Both the position numbers and the translations under genes were made by a program. The notes under the pieces are model-generated. The model saw nothing but the letters and a program-made list of their open reading frames with translations, did no database searches and was not told the origin of the DNA. Of a stretch of 56,837 nucleotides of DNA, positions 5,321-14,560 are shown in pieces; positions within the stretch are counted from its first letter, which is position 1; each line of letters starts with the position of its first letter. This DNA comes from Bacillota bacterium (GTDB lineage: Bacteria > Bacillota_I > Bacilli_A > RF39 > UBA660). The DNA lies in contig SVAO01000007.1 in NCBI GenBank assembly GCA_015059365.1, forward strand, positions 1-56,837, in the 5' to 3' direction.

Positions 5321-6412
5321 ATGAGAAAAATTGTATTTATATTTATTTTATTATGTTTGTTTTGTCCTATAAAAACGATAGCTTTTCAAACTAACGCCAC
5401 ATCAGCTATTTTAATGGATATGGACAGTCAAAAAATCATTTACAGTAAGGACATACATAATAAAAGGAGTGTTGCTTCTATTTCAAAAATAATGACTGCA
5501 ATTTTAGCTATAGAATCAAATAAATTGGATGATATAATAACAATCGGAGAAGAAATAAAATCTGCGTATGGGTCAGGTATATATATCAAACAGGGTGAGC
5601 ATATTAGGCTGATTGATTTGTTATATGGTTTAATGTTGAGAAGTGGTAATGATGCGGCGTTAGCAATCGCAAATTATGTAGGTGGGGATGTTTCTAAATT
5701 TGTAACCATGATGAATGAAAAAGCAAAAAGTTTAGGTATGCTTAATACAGAATTTAATAATCCTAGTGGATTAGATGAAGATAAAGGAAATTATTCTACA
5801 GCGTATGATATGGCTTTGCTAACTAGTTATGCGATGAAAAATAAAATTTACCAACAAGTTGTTTCTACAAAAAGGTATAAGATTAAAACTGATATGAATT
5901 ATTATGATTGGACTAATAAAAACAAATTTCTTTTCTCGTATAAATATGCAACAGGAGGGAAAACGGGGTTTACCAAAATAGCAAAAAGGACTTTGGTAAC
6001 CACGGCAAGTAAAGATAATTTTAATTTGGTAGCTGTAACCCTGAATGATGGTAATGACTTTGAAGAACATCAAAACTTATATGAAGAAGCTTTTTCAACA
6101 ATTACTAACCATGAAATACTAAAAAAGGGGAATATAAATATTCCCGGGGAAACATATTATAAAAATAATACTTTCTTTATAAAAACTAATTTTTCTTATC
6201 CAATTTTTAATGGGGATGATAGTTACGTTACAATTAAATATAAATTACATAAGTTTCGAGATTATAATGATGGTGATGTCATAGGAGAAGCAATAGTTTT
6301 AATAGATAATGAACAGGTTACTTCTATTCCGATATATATAAGAAAAAATAATATAGTTAAAAATAATAGTTTTTTCAAAAAAATTCTGGATTGGTTTAAA
6401 ACTATATGGTAA
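5321..6412 (+). CDS. dacB: D-alanyl-D-alanine carboxypeptidase, sporulation type (DacB/DacF)
   Basis: A penicillin-binding protein of the S11 family, which removes the terminal D-Ala from peptidoglycan stems. The signal peptide spans residues 1-21, and the three active-site motifs are S53-I-S-K56, S108-G-N110 and K214-T-G216, followed by the C-terminal beta domain. The start at 5321 is preferred over GTG 5312, since AGGTGA (5310-5315) is then a proper ribosome binding site. It overlaps spmA by 7 bases. The order dacB-spmA-spmB-rluB is the same as in B. subtilis, where DacB acts in spore cortex maturation, so a cortex role is likely here. Confidence 0.9.
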   Translation: MRKIVFIFILLCLFCPIKTIAFQTNATSAILMDMDSQKIIYSKDIHNKRSVASISKIMTAILAIESNKLDDIITIGEEIKSAYGSGIYIKQGEHIRLIDLLYGLMLRSGNDAALAIANYVGGDVSKFVTMMNEKAKSLGMLNTEFNNPSGLDEDKGNYSTAYDMALLTSYAMKNKIYQQVVSTKRYKIKTDMNYYDWTNKNKFLFSYKYATGGKTGFTKIAKRTLVTTASKDNFNLVAVTLNDGNDFEEHQNLYEEAFSTITNHEILKKGNINIPGETYYKNNTFFIKTNFSYPIFNGDDSYVTIKYKLHKFRDYNDGDVIGEAIVLIDNEQVTSIPIYIRKNNIVKNNSFFKKILDWFKTIW

Positions 6413-6987
6413 ATAAAATATGGTGCTTTTTTATAATTTTAGGAATTATATATTCTTTTTTTACTGGAAATATAGATGTTATAAATAGTGAAGTATTAAA
6501 GTGTGCTCAAACAAGTTTTGAGATGGCTGTCAAGATATTTCCAGTGATGGCACTCTGGTTAGGAATTATGAATATAGCAAAGGTTTCTGGTCTGCTAAAT
6601 AAAATAGCAATATTCCTTTCTCCTGTTCTTACAAAAATATTTCCCGAAATTCCAAAAGGACATGAATCTATAGGATTTATAACTTCGAATCTTATTGCCA
6701 ATATTTTTGGTTTGGGAAATGCAGCGACACCTTTTGGCCTAAAAGCAATGAAATCTCTGCAGGAACTTAATGAAAAGAAAGATACTGCAAGTAGAAGTAT
6801 GATTACTTTTTTAGTCATGAATACTAGTGGGTTAACAATTGTTCCAACTACAATAATTTCGTTAAGGATTATGCATGGAAGTGCTAATCCAACTGATATT
6901 GTATTTCCCTGCTTCATTGCAAGTTTTATTTCTTTTGTAACATCAATCTTGATAGAGTATATAATAGCAAGAAGGGCAGATAAATGA
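6406..6987 (+). CDS. spmA: Spore maturation protein A
   Basis: A 193-residue polytopic membrane protein of the SpmA/nucleoside-recognition (Gate) family. About five hydrophobic segments and the family stretch NIFGLGNAATPFGLKAM, followed by the MNTSGLTIVPTT motif, are present. SpmA and SpmB are needed for full dehydration and heat resistance of the spore core. The gene starts inside the end of dacB and its TGA stop overlaps the spmB start (ATGA), so all three are translationally coupled. Confidence 0.93.
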   Translation: MVNKIWCFFIILGIIYSFFTGNIDVINSEVLKCAQTSFEMAVKIFPVMALWLGIMNIAKVSGLLNKIAIFLSPVLTKIFPEIPKGHESIGFITSNLIANIFGLGNAATPFGLKAMKSLQELNEKKDTASRSMITFLVMNTSGLTIVPTTIISLRIMHGSANPTDIVFPCFIASFISFVTSILIEYIIARRADK

Positions 6988-7505
6988 TGAACAATTTATC
7001 AAATTATATTATACCTTTTATGGTTTTTCTGATAGTTTTATATGGTATTTTGAAAAAAATTAATGTATATGACGTTTTTGTAGAAGGTTCTAAAGAAAGT
7101 TTTGGAATGATCTTGAATTTGTTTCCCTCCTTACTAGCGATGATCTTAGGAGTTAATATATTGATAAAAAGTAATTTGATAAATATAGTTTTAAAGATGT
7201 TTAGTTCGATTGTTAATTTTTTTCAAATACCTTTAGAAGTGATACCGATTGCACTAATGCGTCCTATATCAGGTAGTTCTTCATTAGCTATATTAAATAG
7301 TATATTTGCAAATTTGGGGCCAGATAGCTTTGCTGCAAAATTGGGTTCTGTTTTACAGGGTTCAACTGATACTACTTTCTATATTTTAACATTATATTTT
7401 GGGTCTGTAGGTATAAAAAAAATCAGATATGCATTATGGGCAGGATTATTAGGCGATTTAATAGGGATAATTTCGAGTATTATTATAGTAAAAATATTTT
7501 TTTAA
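6984..7505 (+). CDS. spmB: Spore maturation protein B
   Basis: A 173-residue membrane protein, partner of SpmA. Family features are the N-terminal YGILKKINVYDVFVEGSKE segment, ALMRPISGSSSLAIL (about residues 90-104) and QGSTDTTFYILTLYFGSVGI. Two adjacent ATG codons (6984, 6987) are possible; AGAAGGG at 6970-6976 allows either. It closes the dacB operon; rluB has its own promoter. Confidence 0.93.
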   Translation: MMNNLSNYIIPFMVFLIVLYGILKKINVYDVFVEGSKESFGMILNLFPSLLAMILGVNILIKSNLINIVLKMFSSIVNFFQIPLEVIPIALMRPISGSSSLAILNSIFANLGPDSFAAKLGSVLQGSTDTTFYILTLYFGSVGIKKIRYALWAGLLGDLIGIISSIIIVKIFF

Positions 7506-7506
7506 G

Positions 7507-7535
7507 TTGCGTAAACTATTATTTTAATGTATAAT
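7507..7535 (+). promoter_or_regulatory. Promoter of rluB
   Basis: TTGCGT, 17 bases, TATAAT right behind the spmB stop. It separates the housekeeping gene rluB from the sporulation operon. Confidence 0.65.
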
Positions 7536-7558
7536 TGACCAAGACGAGGTGGTTAATT

Positions 7559-8284
7559 ATGGAACGTTTGCAAAAAGCAATTGCCGGTTTTGGATATTGT
7601 TCTAGAAGGAAAGCAGAAAAACTAATTTTAGAAAAAAAAGTTTTTGTAAACGGTGAAATGATAACAGAATTAGGTTATAAAGTTTCTGCTAATGATATAA
7701 TAACAGTTGAAGGTAAAACGCTAACACAGGAAAAAAAAGAATATATTTTACTTTATAAGCCAAGAGGTGTTGTAACAACAACTAGTGATGAACATAATAG
7801 GAAAACAGTTTTGGATTTGTTAGAAACAGAAACACGAGTTTATCCTGTTGGAAGATTAGATTATGATACCAGCGGACTATTAATACTAACTAATGATGGA
7901 CAATTAGCTAATTTGTTAATGCACCCTAAAAGTCAAGTTGATAAGGTTTACATTACTAAAGTAAAAGGGTTGGTTAATAAGAAAGAAATTTTACAATTAA
8001 GAAATGGCGTTACCATTGATGGTTTTAAAACTTCAAAATGCGGTGCAAGAATTATTAGCTATGATAAAAAAACAGACACATCTATTGTAGAATTAACCAT
8101 TCATGAAGGAAAAAATCATCAGGTAAAAAAAATGATGGCAAGTGTAGGGCACGAAGTAATTAAATTAAAGAGAGAAAGATTGTCGTTTTTAACGCTAAAA
8201 GGATTAAAATCAGGGGAATATCGTTATTTAAATATTAAAGAAGTCAAGAAATTATATAATGAAGTACAAAAAAATAAAGACTAA
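7559..8284 (+). CDS. rluB: 23S rRNA pseudouridine synthase, RluB/RsuA family
   Basis: A 241-residue RNA-modifying enzyme that isomerises uridine in 23S rRNA. An N-terminal S4 RNA-binding domain (about residues 2-60: ERLQKAIAGFGYCSRRKAEK) precedes the catalytic domain, whose signature GRLDYDTSGLLILTND contains the catalytic Asp101. The start at 7559 follows GAGGTGG (7546-7552); an in-frame TTG at 7535 lies in the -10 box and is rejected. Its position after spmB is conserved with B. subtilis. Confidence 0.92.
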   Translation: MERLQKAIAGFGYCSRRKAEKLILEKKVFVNGEMITELGYKVSANDIITVEGKTLTQEKKEYILLYKPRGVVTTTSDEHNRKTVLDLLETETRVYPVGRLDYDTSGLLILTNDGQLANLLMHPKSQVDKVYITKVKGLVNKKEILQLRNGVTIDGFKTSKCGARIISYDKKTDTSIVELTIHEGKNHQVKKMMASVGHEVIKLKRERLSFLTLKGLKSGEYRYLNIKEVKKLYNEVQKNKD

Positions 8285-8302
8285 TATAATGTCTTTATTT
8301 TT
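8271..8302. terminator. Bidirectional terminator between rluB and the ferredoxin gene
   Basis: Perfect 10-bp stem AAATAAAGAC/GTCTTTATTT with A-rich and T-rich flanks, usable from both sides of this convergent pair. It covers the 3' end of rluB. Confidence 0.8.
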
Positions 8303-8305
8303 TGA

Positions 8306-8506
8306 TTACTCTGAATCAGTAACTACAATAGCACTAGTTGGACATCCCTCAGCCGCATCCATTACATCTTCTTCTAGTTCTTCATCTACAGAATTTTGTT
8401 TAGCTTTAGCTAAACCTGTGTCATCTATTTCGAAAACATCATCAGCGATTGCTTGGCAAGCACCACAACCAATACATAAGTCTTGATTAACTTTTACTTT
8501 TTTCAT
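8306..8506 (-). CDS. fer: Ferredoxin, single [4Fe-4S] cluster
   Basis: A 66-residue electron carrier. Cys11, Cys14, Cys17 (CIGCGAC) and Cys55-Pro56 bind one [4Fe-4S] cluster; the second cluster site of clostridial ferredoxins is absent, and the protein is highly acidic in its second half, as in the Bacillus-type Fer. The AGGAGG site at 8513-8518 fixes the start. Single-gene unit with a good promoter. Redox partner not visible in the window. Confidence 0.93.
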   Translation of the reverse strand: MKKVKVNQDLCIGCGACQAIADDVFEIDDTGLAKAKQNSVDEELEEDVMDAAEGCPTSAIVVTDSE

Positions 8507-8526
8507 TATGTATCCTCCTGTGTATA

Positions 8527-8555
8527 ATTATAAATAAATTAGTGTAAATATGCAA
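8527..8555 (-). promoter_or_regulatory. Promoter of the ferredoxin gene
   Basis: On the minus strand TTGCAT, 17 bases, TATAAT, ending about 20 bases before the start codon. Confidence 0.65.
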
Positions 8556-8615
8556 GTAAGTGGTTTAAAAAAACAAAAAAATATGTTATTATTAATATAA
8601 TATGAGGTGATAAAG

Positions 8616-9374
8616 ATGCCTAGCAGAATGGAAAAATATTATAATAACGATAATAGTCGCCAAAGTAGAACTACTAGAAACACCGAATTATATCGTGATT
8701 TATATGAGATGAAAGAATACACCAATGTTGAGGGTATTGCAACTATAGAAAAAAAAGGCGAAATAGACCTTAATAAAATAAAGGAACTATTAAAAGCTCG
8801 TGAAGAAATTAAGGAAGATAAAAAACCCGTCATCAGGAGACAAATAACAAAGTTAGAAGAAGAACCAGAAACATTTGAAGAAAAAAATTATGATATTACG
8901 GAGGTTCTTAATAAAGCCAAAGATGAATATAATGACGATAATAAAAGCAGGTCATTAAAAAATACTCAATATAATATTTTAAAAAATATTAATGTTAAAG
9001 ACACTAAGGATGATGATTCTTTAAAAGATTTAATTAACACTATTACTAGTACAAGTGTTTTAAATAAACTTGGAGATCGAGATTTAAGTTTAAATTTATT
9101 AGAAGAATTAAAATCTAGCGATAATACTATGATTGGTGCTAAAGGAAGTAATGAGTTTTTAAAATTAGAATCCACAAAAGAAAAAGATAATGATGAAGAA
9201 ATTGATAAGTCATTTTATACCTCTAGTTTAAATTTTGGAGAAAATGACTTTGAACAATTAAATGATATTAAATCATCACTAAAAAAGAATAATGTGTTAA
9301 TTACAATTTTAGTATTTTTCTTCTTAGTTGTAGTTATAACCGGTATCTTATTCGTTTTAAACAATTTAAAATAA
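8616..9374 (+). CDS. Hypothetical tail-anchored protein
   Basis: Not recognised. A 252-residue, very hydrophilic protein rich in Lys, Glu, Asp and Asn, with a single hydrophobic segment at the extreme C-terminus (about residues 225-247, NNVLITILVFFFLVVVITG), so most of it should face the cytoplasm. A short ordered N-terminal block with RNTELYRDLYEMKEYTNVEG looks like the conserved part. The start at 8616 is set by GAGGTGA at 8604-8610. It is divergent from the ferredoxin gene and ends in a terminator. Confidence 0.7.
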   Translation: MPSRMEKYYNNDNSRQSRTTRNTELYRDLYEMKEYTNVEGIATIEKKGEIDLNKIKELLKAREEIKEDKKPVIRRQITKLEEEPETFEEKNYDITEVLNKAKDEYNDDNKSRSLKNTQYNILKNINVKDTKDDDSLKDLINTITSTSVLNKLGDRDLSLNLLEELKSSDNTMIGAKGSNEFLKLESTKEKDNDEEIDKSFYTSSLNFGENDFEQLNDIKSSLKKNNVLITILVFFFLVVVITGILFVLNNLK

Positions 9375-9407
9375 AAGACCAAAAGATTTAATATTTTTTG
9401 GTCTTTG
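9374..9407. terminator. Bidirectional terminator between the tail-anchored protein gene and the ger operon
   Basis: AAAGACCAAAA/TTTTTTGGTCTTT stem of about 11 pairs with AT-rich flanks; it overlaps the stop of the gerB-type gene on the minus strand. Confidence 0.75.
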
Positions 9408-10479
9408 TTCTTATTACCATCAAAAGTATTACACCTAAATTTACGACATATAGAAAAACAGGAATTACATTTAGTGTCATCATATTTGATTGGGTATTAC
9501 TACTAAATAACCAGTTACATGATATTAATAATATTATAGATACGATTGATGAAATTATATTCAAATTTTTTTCTTTTTTTATTTTGAAGGTGGTTTGAAT
9601 GTATTTTTTTATAAAATATAAACCAAATACTAGGGTAGTAAAAATATAGAATATCCAACGCAAAGATAATGTGCTTTCAACTCTTTCAATAAATCCTCCT
9701 ATAGATATACGTTTCAAAACATGAAATTCTGGATATTGATAAAGTTGTGCCAATTCTGGACCTAATACACCAACTATAAAAAATAATGCAGATAAAACAG
9801 TAACAAAACTGGCGATATAAGCAACAATAATGCGTTTATTTAATTTCTGTGAATCTATAATATCCTTTTTTGGAATACATAGTAATAAAATGAGTGCAAA
9901 AGCTGTATAAGGTACTATTTTTATCGCAGTGCTAGATAAATCACTAAAGTCATGTTCCATAATTGGCATAAAATTGTTTAAGTCAACTTGTCCAATTAGT
10001 CCAATTAATGTTAAAAAGAGTAGCATCAACCCAAAAACGAATAGAATAAAAGAAGTTCTTCCTATCGTTGTTAATCCTTGATTTAGTAAATATATAACCG
10101 GGATAGAAAAAATAATTATTCCAAATAATGTAGGAGTTTTATGTAAATACTGGCTTGTTATAAAATTGTTTAAATTATTAAAGTATAACATTACACAAAA
10201 AGCAATAAGTAACGCAACGATTGTATTAAGTATTTTTCCACCAACTTTGCCAAATAAATGTTCATTTAACTCGGTAAAATTCATTTCTGGGCGATAATTC
10301 ATTAAATATAAATAAAGAAAAACGGGGATTAGTCCTAAAATTCCAGCAATAATAACTGAAATCCAACCATCTTGTTTTACAGAAATTAACGATATATAAG
10401 ATATTATACCAATATCTACCGATAAAATTAATTGCCAACATAAACTGAATATTTGCAAAGTAGAAATTTTATTCTTCAT
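9388..10479 (-). CDS. Spore germination receptor subunit B (GerAB/GerKB family)
   Basis: A 363-residue integral membrane protein of the APC-like GerB family, with about ten hydrophobic segments. These subunits bind the germinant (an amino acid or sugar) in the spore inner membrane. Family landmarks are the N-terminal ISTLQIFSLCWQLI segment and FHVLKRISIGGFIERVES, the latter diagnostic for GerB proteins. It is the last gene of a gerA-gerC-gerB operon and overlaps gerC by 11 bases. The order A-C-B differs from the A-B-C order of B. subtilis gerA. The germinant cannot be read from sequence. Confidence 0.88.
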   Translation of the reverse strand: MKNKISTLQIFSLCWQLILSVDIGIISYISLISVKQDGWISVIIAGILGLIPVFLYLYLMNYRPEMNFTELNEHLFGKVGGKILNTIVALLIAFCVMLYFNNLNNFITSQYLHKTPTLFGIIIFSIPVIYLLNQGLTTIGRTSFILFVFGLMLLFLTLIGLIGQVDLNNFMPIMEHDFSDLSSTAIKIVPYTAFALILLLCIPKKDIIDSQKLNKRIIVAYIASFVTVLSALFFIVGVLGPELAQLYQYPEFHVLKRISIGGFIERVESTLSLRWIFYIFTTLVFGLYFIKKYIQTTFKIKKEKNLNIISSIVSIILLISCNWLFSSNTQSNMMTLNVIPVFLYVVNLGVILLMVIRTKTKKY

Positions 10480-11665
10480 TTTTAGCCTCCATTAGAGTTT
10501 GTTCGAAAGAACCTTTGCTAGAAAGAGAAATTTTGACTTGCATTTCAATTTCTAAATTAGGGAAAATTTCTTTCTCCCACTTGTTTTTAATTTTCTCCCA
10601 TTTTTTTAAATTATTTTTGTATATCATATTCCCATATCCTAAGATATCGCTTTGATATTCTTTTTGAACCAATTGAATAGTATCAGTTAACATTTCCTTT
10701 AGCGATTTTGAAAACTCATCACCTAGTTGTTCTATTACTGATATTTCTTCTAAGTTTTTTTTACAATTTATTTCTACCAAAGCACCTTCTGCGACTATAT
10801 CTAATTTAACAATTGGAATGTCTTCGTTAAAATTTATATTAGTTTTAGTTTTAACGTTTGACAGGGTTGCCGCCATATATTCGTTATCACACTTTGATTC
10901 TAACAGTACAGTTCCAGCTTTATTATTTAAAATATTAATCGCAATGGTTTCATTAGTGCCAACCCATCCAACGAGTTTATCATCTTTAAATATTCCCATT
11001 TTGTCAATTTTAGTTGTAGCACTTGGGGTAGAACTTTCTAATGATGATTGTTCCTTTCCTTCTTCTTCATTTCCCTCAATTTCTATTCCACTTAAAATTG
11101 GCTCTATCCCTTGTTTTAATAACTTTGAGACAAATTCACTATATTCAGAAACTATGATTGTTGATTGTTCCGATTGATTTGATTTAATGTTGTTTGCAAT
11201 ACTTTGTGAAGGAAATGATTCTAAAGGTGATAAAGTCTGCAGAATTGTACTTGCTTCGGTATCTTTGCTCAGTACTATATAAAATTCTTTTCTCGACTCT
11301 GGATTTCTCATAAGAAAGTCTATTATGTTTATTACACCTTTTTTGGCTACATCTTCGGATATAACTAGTACCTCTAAATGACTGATATATGGGATTTTAG
11401 GAATTTTATTATTTAAATCCATGTAAGCTAAACTTATAGAATTTCCCTCTCCTGAGTAAACAACGGAACTAGATTCTTGTTTGTTTGATTCACCTTGGTT
11501 TTTTTTAGCATTTGCAATCATATAACTAACTACATATTTATCTTCTTTAAAATCTATAGCTATGCCAGTAGTTATGGCAAGGTCATTTAATTCGTGATAA
11601 TTCCAACAACCTGTAGTTAGAAATGATATACCAATTAAACCTATAAAAAGTTTAATTTTTTTCAT
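10469..11665 (-). CDS. Spore germination receptor lipoprotein subunit C (GerAC/GerKC family)
   Basis: A 398-residue lipoprotein with the lipobox TTGC (Cys20) followed at once by WNYHELNDLAITTGIAID, the standard GerC N-terminus. Family C-terminal features include KKWEKIKNKWEKEIFPNLE. The start at 11665 is preferred because AGGAG at 11675-11679 then has a spacing of 9; the more upstream ATG lies against that site. It overlaps gerA by 14 bases and gerB by 11, so the subunits are made in a coupled way. Residues about 195-215 form a low-complexity Glu/Ser linker. Confidence 0.9.
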   Translation of the reverse strand: MKKIKLFIGLIGISFLTTGCWNYHELNDLAITTGIAIDFKEDKYVVSYMIANAKKNQGESNKQESSSVVYSGEGNSISLAYMDLNNKIPKIPYISHLEVLVISEDVAKKGVINIIDFLMRNPESRKEFYIVLSKDTEASTILQTLSPLESFPSQSIANNIKSNQSEQSTIIVSEYSEFVSKLLKQGIEPILSGIEIEGNEEEGKEQSSLESSTPSATTKIDKMGIFKDDKLVGWVGTNETIAINILNNKAGTVLLESKCDNEYMAATLSNVKTKTNINFNEDIPIVKLDIVAEGALVEINCKKNLEEISVIEQLGDEFSKSLKEMLTDTIQLVQKEYQSDILGYGNMIYKNNLKKWEKIKNKWEKEIFPNLEIEMQVKISLSSKGSFEQTLMEAKNEE

Positions 11666-13133
11666 TAGAATCATCTCCTAATCTAATTTTGTTTTTTGGT
11701 TTTAAAAATGTAGGGCGTTTTTTTAATAAAGGAGTAGGTGACTTAATAATTCCGTATTTTTGATTTTGCAAATTAAATGGACTAAAAGGTGATAAATAAG
11801 ATATTCCTAGTTCATTTATTGATGCTAGTCGGGTTATGAATATAAATCCGGCAATTACTATTCCAATAAGTCCTAGCATTGTTGCTGCCAGAATAAAAAT
11901 AATTCTCCATAATCTAATAGAGTTTATTACATCTACATCGGTAAATAATAAGCCCCCAATAGAAGTTATTGCTACAATAATTACAACAATTGGAGAAACT
12001 ATTCCAGCAGCAACAGCAGCATCTCCTAAAACTAAAGCTCCAACAATACTTACAGAAGCACCCATTTGTTTTGGCATTCTAAGATCGCATTCTCGAAGAA
12101 TTTCAAATGTCGTTAACATAATTATGACTTCGATTGCTGTAGGAAATGGAACACCTTGGCGTTGAGTAGCTAAAGATATTAATAATTGACTTGGAATTAG
12201 TTTTATATCAAAAGTAGTCAATGCAATATAAAGAGCTGGGGTTAATATAGTTAAAAAAAAGCCTATAAATCGTAATATTCTTGTTGCGGAAACATTTAAT
12301 GGAAGTTGATAATTATCTTCTGAAGCATGAAAGAAATCAACAAATAAACCAGGTAAAATAAGTACAAAAGGAGAGTTCTCAACAAGAATAACAATTTTTC
12401 CATCAAGGAGTGAACTACAAGCCAAATCAGGTCTTTCAGAACTTATCATTCTGGGAAAATCACCGAATTTTGCTCCGGTTAAAAATTCTCTTAAATATCC
12501 ACTATCTAAAATTCCGTCAATATCGATTTTTTTTAACTTTTTCTTTATACTATTAATTTTTTCTTCTTCAACTACATCACTTAAATAACTAATAGTAACT
12601 TTAGTTTTTGTTCGTCTTCCTACGCTTATATCCTGAAACCATAATTTAGGATCTTTAATTCTTTTTCTAATTAATCCAATATTGGCGTTATGATTTTCGG
12701 TAAAACTGTCTTTAGGACCGCGTACTATAGCCTCAGTTGTTGCTTCAACGACACCTCGGTCTAACTGCTTTCTTGTTTCTACAACTAGTGCTTGATTAAC
12801 TCCATCTACAATAATAACCGTGTATCCTGCAGCTAAAAAGTAAAATAAATCTTCATATGTTTCAATTATTTTTAAATTACTATTTATAATTGTATTTTGA
12901 AGTTTTTCAAATATTTCGTTAAATAAATTAAAATTTGTTTCCTTTGCGTCACAAGATAACCCTCTAACTAAAAAATCACTAATTTTATCATCGCTACTAA
13001 CACTTTCTAAATATACATATCCAACTCTTTTTTGTGCTATTTTGATAATTCTAGAAACAATATCACAACTGTTACCTGTAGTTTCATTGATATGCTTAAA
13101 AATACTATCAATCTTTTTATCAATTTTTTTCAT
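11652..13133 (-). CDS. Spore germination receptor subunit A (GerAA/GerKA family)
   Basis: A 493-residue GerA protein: an N-terminal cytoplasmic domain (to about residue 280) with the family motifs DGVNQALVVETRK and RGPKDSFTENHNANIGLIRKR, then about four to five membrane segments including PTAIEVIIMLTTFEILRE. With GerB and GerC it forms the germinant-sensing complex of the spore inner membrane. First gene of the operon. A CATAATA box with ACATA 18 bases upstream suggests forespore sigma-G expression, as is usual for ger operons. Confidence 0.93.
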   Translation of the reverse strand: MKKIDKKIDSIFKHINETTGNSCDIVSRIIKIAQKRVGYVYLESVSSDDKISDFLVRGLSCDAKETNFNLFNEIFEKLQNTIINSNLKIIETYEDLFYFLAAGYTVIIVDGVNQALVVETRKQLDRGVVEATTEAIVRGPKDSFTENHNANIGLIRKRIKDPKLWFQDISVGRRTKTKVTISYLSDVVEEEKINSIKKKLKKIDIDGILDSGYLREFLTGAKFGDFPRMISSERPDLACSSLLDGKIVILVENSPFVLILPGLFVDFFHASEDNYQLPLNVSATRILRFIGFFLTILTPALYIALTTFDIKLIPSQLLISLATQRQGVPFPTAIEVIIMLTTFEILRECDLRMPKQMGASVSIVGALVLGDAAVAAGIVSPIVVIIVAITSIGGLLFTDVDVINSIRLWRIIFILAATMLGLIGIVIAGFIFITRLASINELGISYLSPFSPFNLQNQKYGIIKSPTPLLKKRPTFLKPKNKIRLGDDSNEKN

Positions 13134-13155
13134 AAAATCCCTTCTTTGCTACTGT

Positions 13156-13185
13156 TATTATGGTGTCTTTTTATAAAAAATATGT
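13156..13185 (-). promoter_or_regulatory. Probable sigma-G promoter of the ger operon
   Basis: On the minus strand ACATA, 18 bases, CATAATA, close to the forespore sigma-G consensus GHATR-N17/18-CATWHTA. The same -10 type is found before the SASP gene at the window end. Confidence 0.5.
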
Positions 13186-13193
13186 GTTATAAT
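13185..13193 (+). promoter_or_regulatory. Extended -10 promoter of rlmD
   Basis: TGT-TATAAT, 20 bases before the rlmD start. It overlaps the sigma-G -35 region of the divergent ger promoter by one base. Confidence 0.5.
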
Positions 13194-13212
13194 TAGTACA
13201 GGATGTGATTTT

Positions 13213-14430
13213 ATGCCAAAAGTAACAGTAGAGAGATTAGATCATCAAATGCGTGGTATTGGTAAAATTGATGGTAAAATAGTATTTATTCCTAAAACGT
13301 TACCTGAAGAGATTATAGATACTGAGATAGTTTTAGAAAAGAAAAAGTTTTTAGAAGGTAAGATTAATAACATTATTGTTAAAAGTAAAGATAGAAAAGA
13401 ATCGATATGTCCGCATTTTGATTATTGTGGTGGCTGTCAATTGTTACATATTAATTATTTACAGGGCCTAAAATACAAACAAAATAAAGTTTGTGATATT
13501 ATTTCTAAATATACTAAATTACAAATTTTGATTAACGATATTGTAGTTAGTGAAAACCATTTGTTTTATAGAAATAAAATTACTTTACAAGTAAATAATA
13601 CCATTGGTTATTTTAAAGAAAAAACTAACACGATTATTCCTATAGATACTTGTTATATTGCTGATAAAAAAATTAATACCATATATAAAATTGTTCAGGA
13701 TAATATTAGTGTGTCGAATATAAATCAAATAATTATTAAAAGTTCAAATAGAACGGATGAATCGATGGCAATTTTTAAAACAAGTGGTAAAATTGATGAA
13801 TGTAGTATTATCGAAAATTTAAAAGAGTTAGTTTCCTCTATATATATAAATGATAAATTAATTTTTGGGAAAAATAAGATAACTGAGGAATTATTGGGTA
13901 GTAAGTTTTATATATCCCCAACATCTTTTTTTCAAGTGAATACAGAACAAGCTGAAAAACTTTATCAAATTGCAATTGACTATGCCAATATATCAAAGAA
14001 TGATTTGGTATTAGATTTATATTGTGGAACAGGAACTATTGGTATTTTAGCAAGTAAATATGCCAAAAAAGTCGTAGGGATAGAATTAAATAGAGAAGCT
14101 ATAAATGATGCAAACTTAAATAAGGAATTAAATAACATTTCGAATATTGAATTTTATGCAGGTGATGTGGGAGAAATTTTAAATAGAAATAATTATAAAC
14201 CTGATATAGTTATTGTTGATCCTCCAAGGGCAGGTCTTGATTATCTTGCTGTTTCAGAAATTATTAAAATTAAACCAAAGAGATTGGTTTATGTATCATG
14301 CGATTTAATGACTTTAGCTCGTGATTTAGAAAGATTATCAGAACACTTTAATATTGATGAGTTAACGCCTGTAGATATGTTCCCACAAACCAGTCATGTG
14401 GAAACGGTTGTTGCTTTGTCAAGACGATAG
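13213..14430 (+). CDS. rlmD: 23S rRNA (uracil-5-)-methyltransferase, RlmD/RumA family
   Basis: A 405-residue SAM-dependent enzyme forming m5U in 23S rRNA. A TRAM RNA-binding domain (residues 1-56) is followed by the [4Fe-4S] ligands Cys66, Cys72 and Cys75 (CPHFDYCGGC) with a fourth Cys in DTCYIAD, then the methyltransferase domain with VLDLYCGTGTIG, VDPPRAGL and the nucleophile Cys363 in YVSCDLMTLARD. The Fe-S cluster is intact. In B. subtilis the homologue RlmCD modifies two positions. Single gene facing away from the ger operon. Confidence 0.9.
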   Translation: MPKVTVERLDHQMRGIGKIDGKIVFIPKTLPEEIIDTEIVLEKKKFLEGKINNIIVKSKDRKESICPHFDYCGGCQLLHINYLQGLKYKQNKVCDIISKYTKLQILINDIVVSENHLFYRNKITLQVNNTIGYFKEKTNTIIPIDTCYIADKKINTIYKIVQDNISVSNINQIIIKSSNRTDESMAIFKTSGKIDECSIIENLKELVSSIYINDKLIFGKNKITEELLGSKFYISPTSFFQVNTEQAEKLYQIAIDYANISKNDLVLDLYCGTGTIGILASKYAKKVVGIELNREAINDANLNKELNNISNIEFYAGDVGEILNRNNYKPDIVIVDPPRAGLDYLAVSEIIKIKPKRLVYVSCDLMTLARDLERLSEHFNIDELTPVDMFPQTSHVETVVALSRR

Positions 14431-14498
14431 TTTCAAAAAGGTAAATTGAAAATGAAGATTCTTAAAATAAAAGAGTTTTTAAGTTTGATTATACTTTC

Positions 14499-14527
14499 TT
14501 GATAAATGCACAAGAAAGATATATAAT
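14499..14527 (+). promoter_or_regulatory. Promoter of the aminotransferase-murE operon
   Basis: TTGATA, 17 bases, TATAAT, 65 bases before the start codon. Confidence 0.65.
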
Positions 14528-14560
14528 TAATGTGTAAGGTTATTAATTGATTTTAAATTT

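Noticed and set aside
8259..8486. Plus-strand 75-codon frame over the ferredoxin gene
   Set aside because: Ser-rich shadow of the ferredoxin gene on the opposite strand, with no ribosome binding site.
11836..12165. Plus-strand 109-codon frame inside gerA
   Set aside because: Antisense shadow of the membrane region of gerA; composition typical of a reversed hydrophobic segment.
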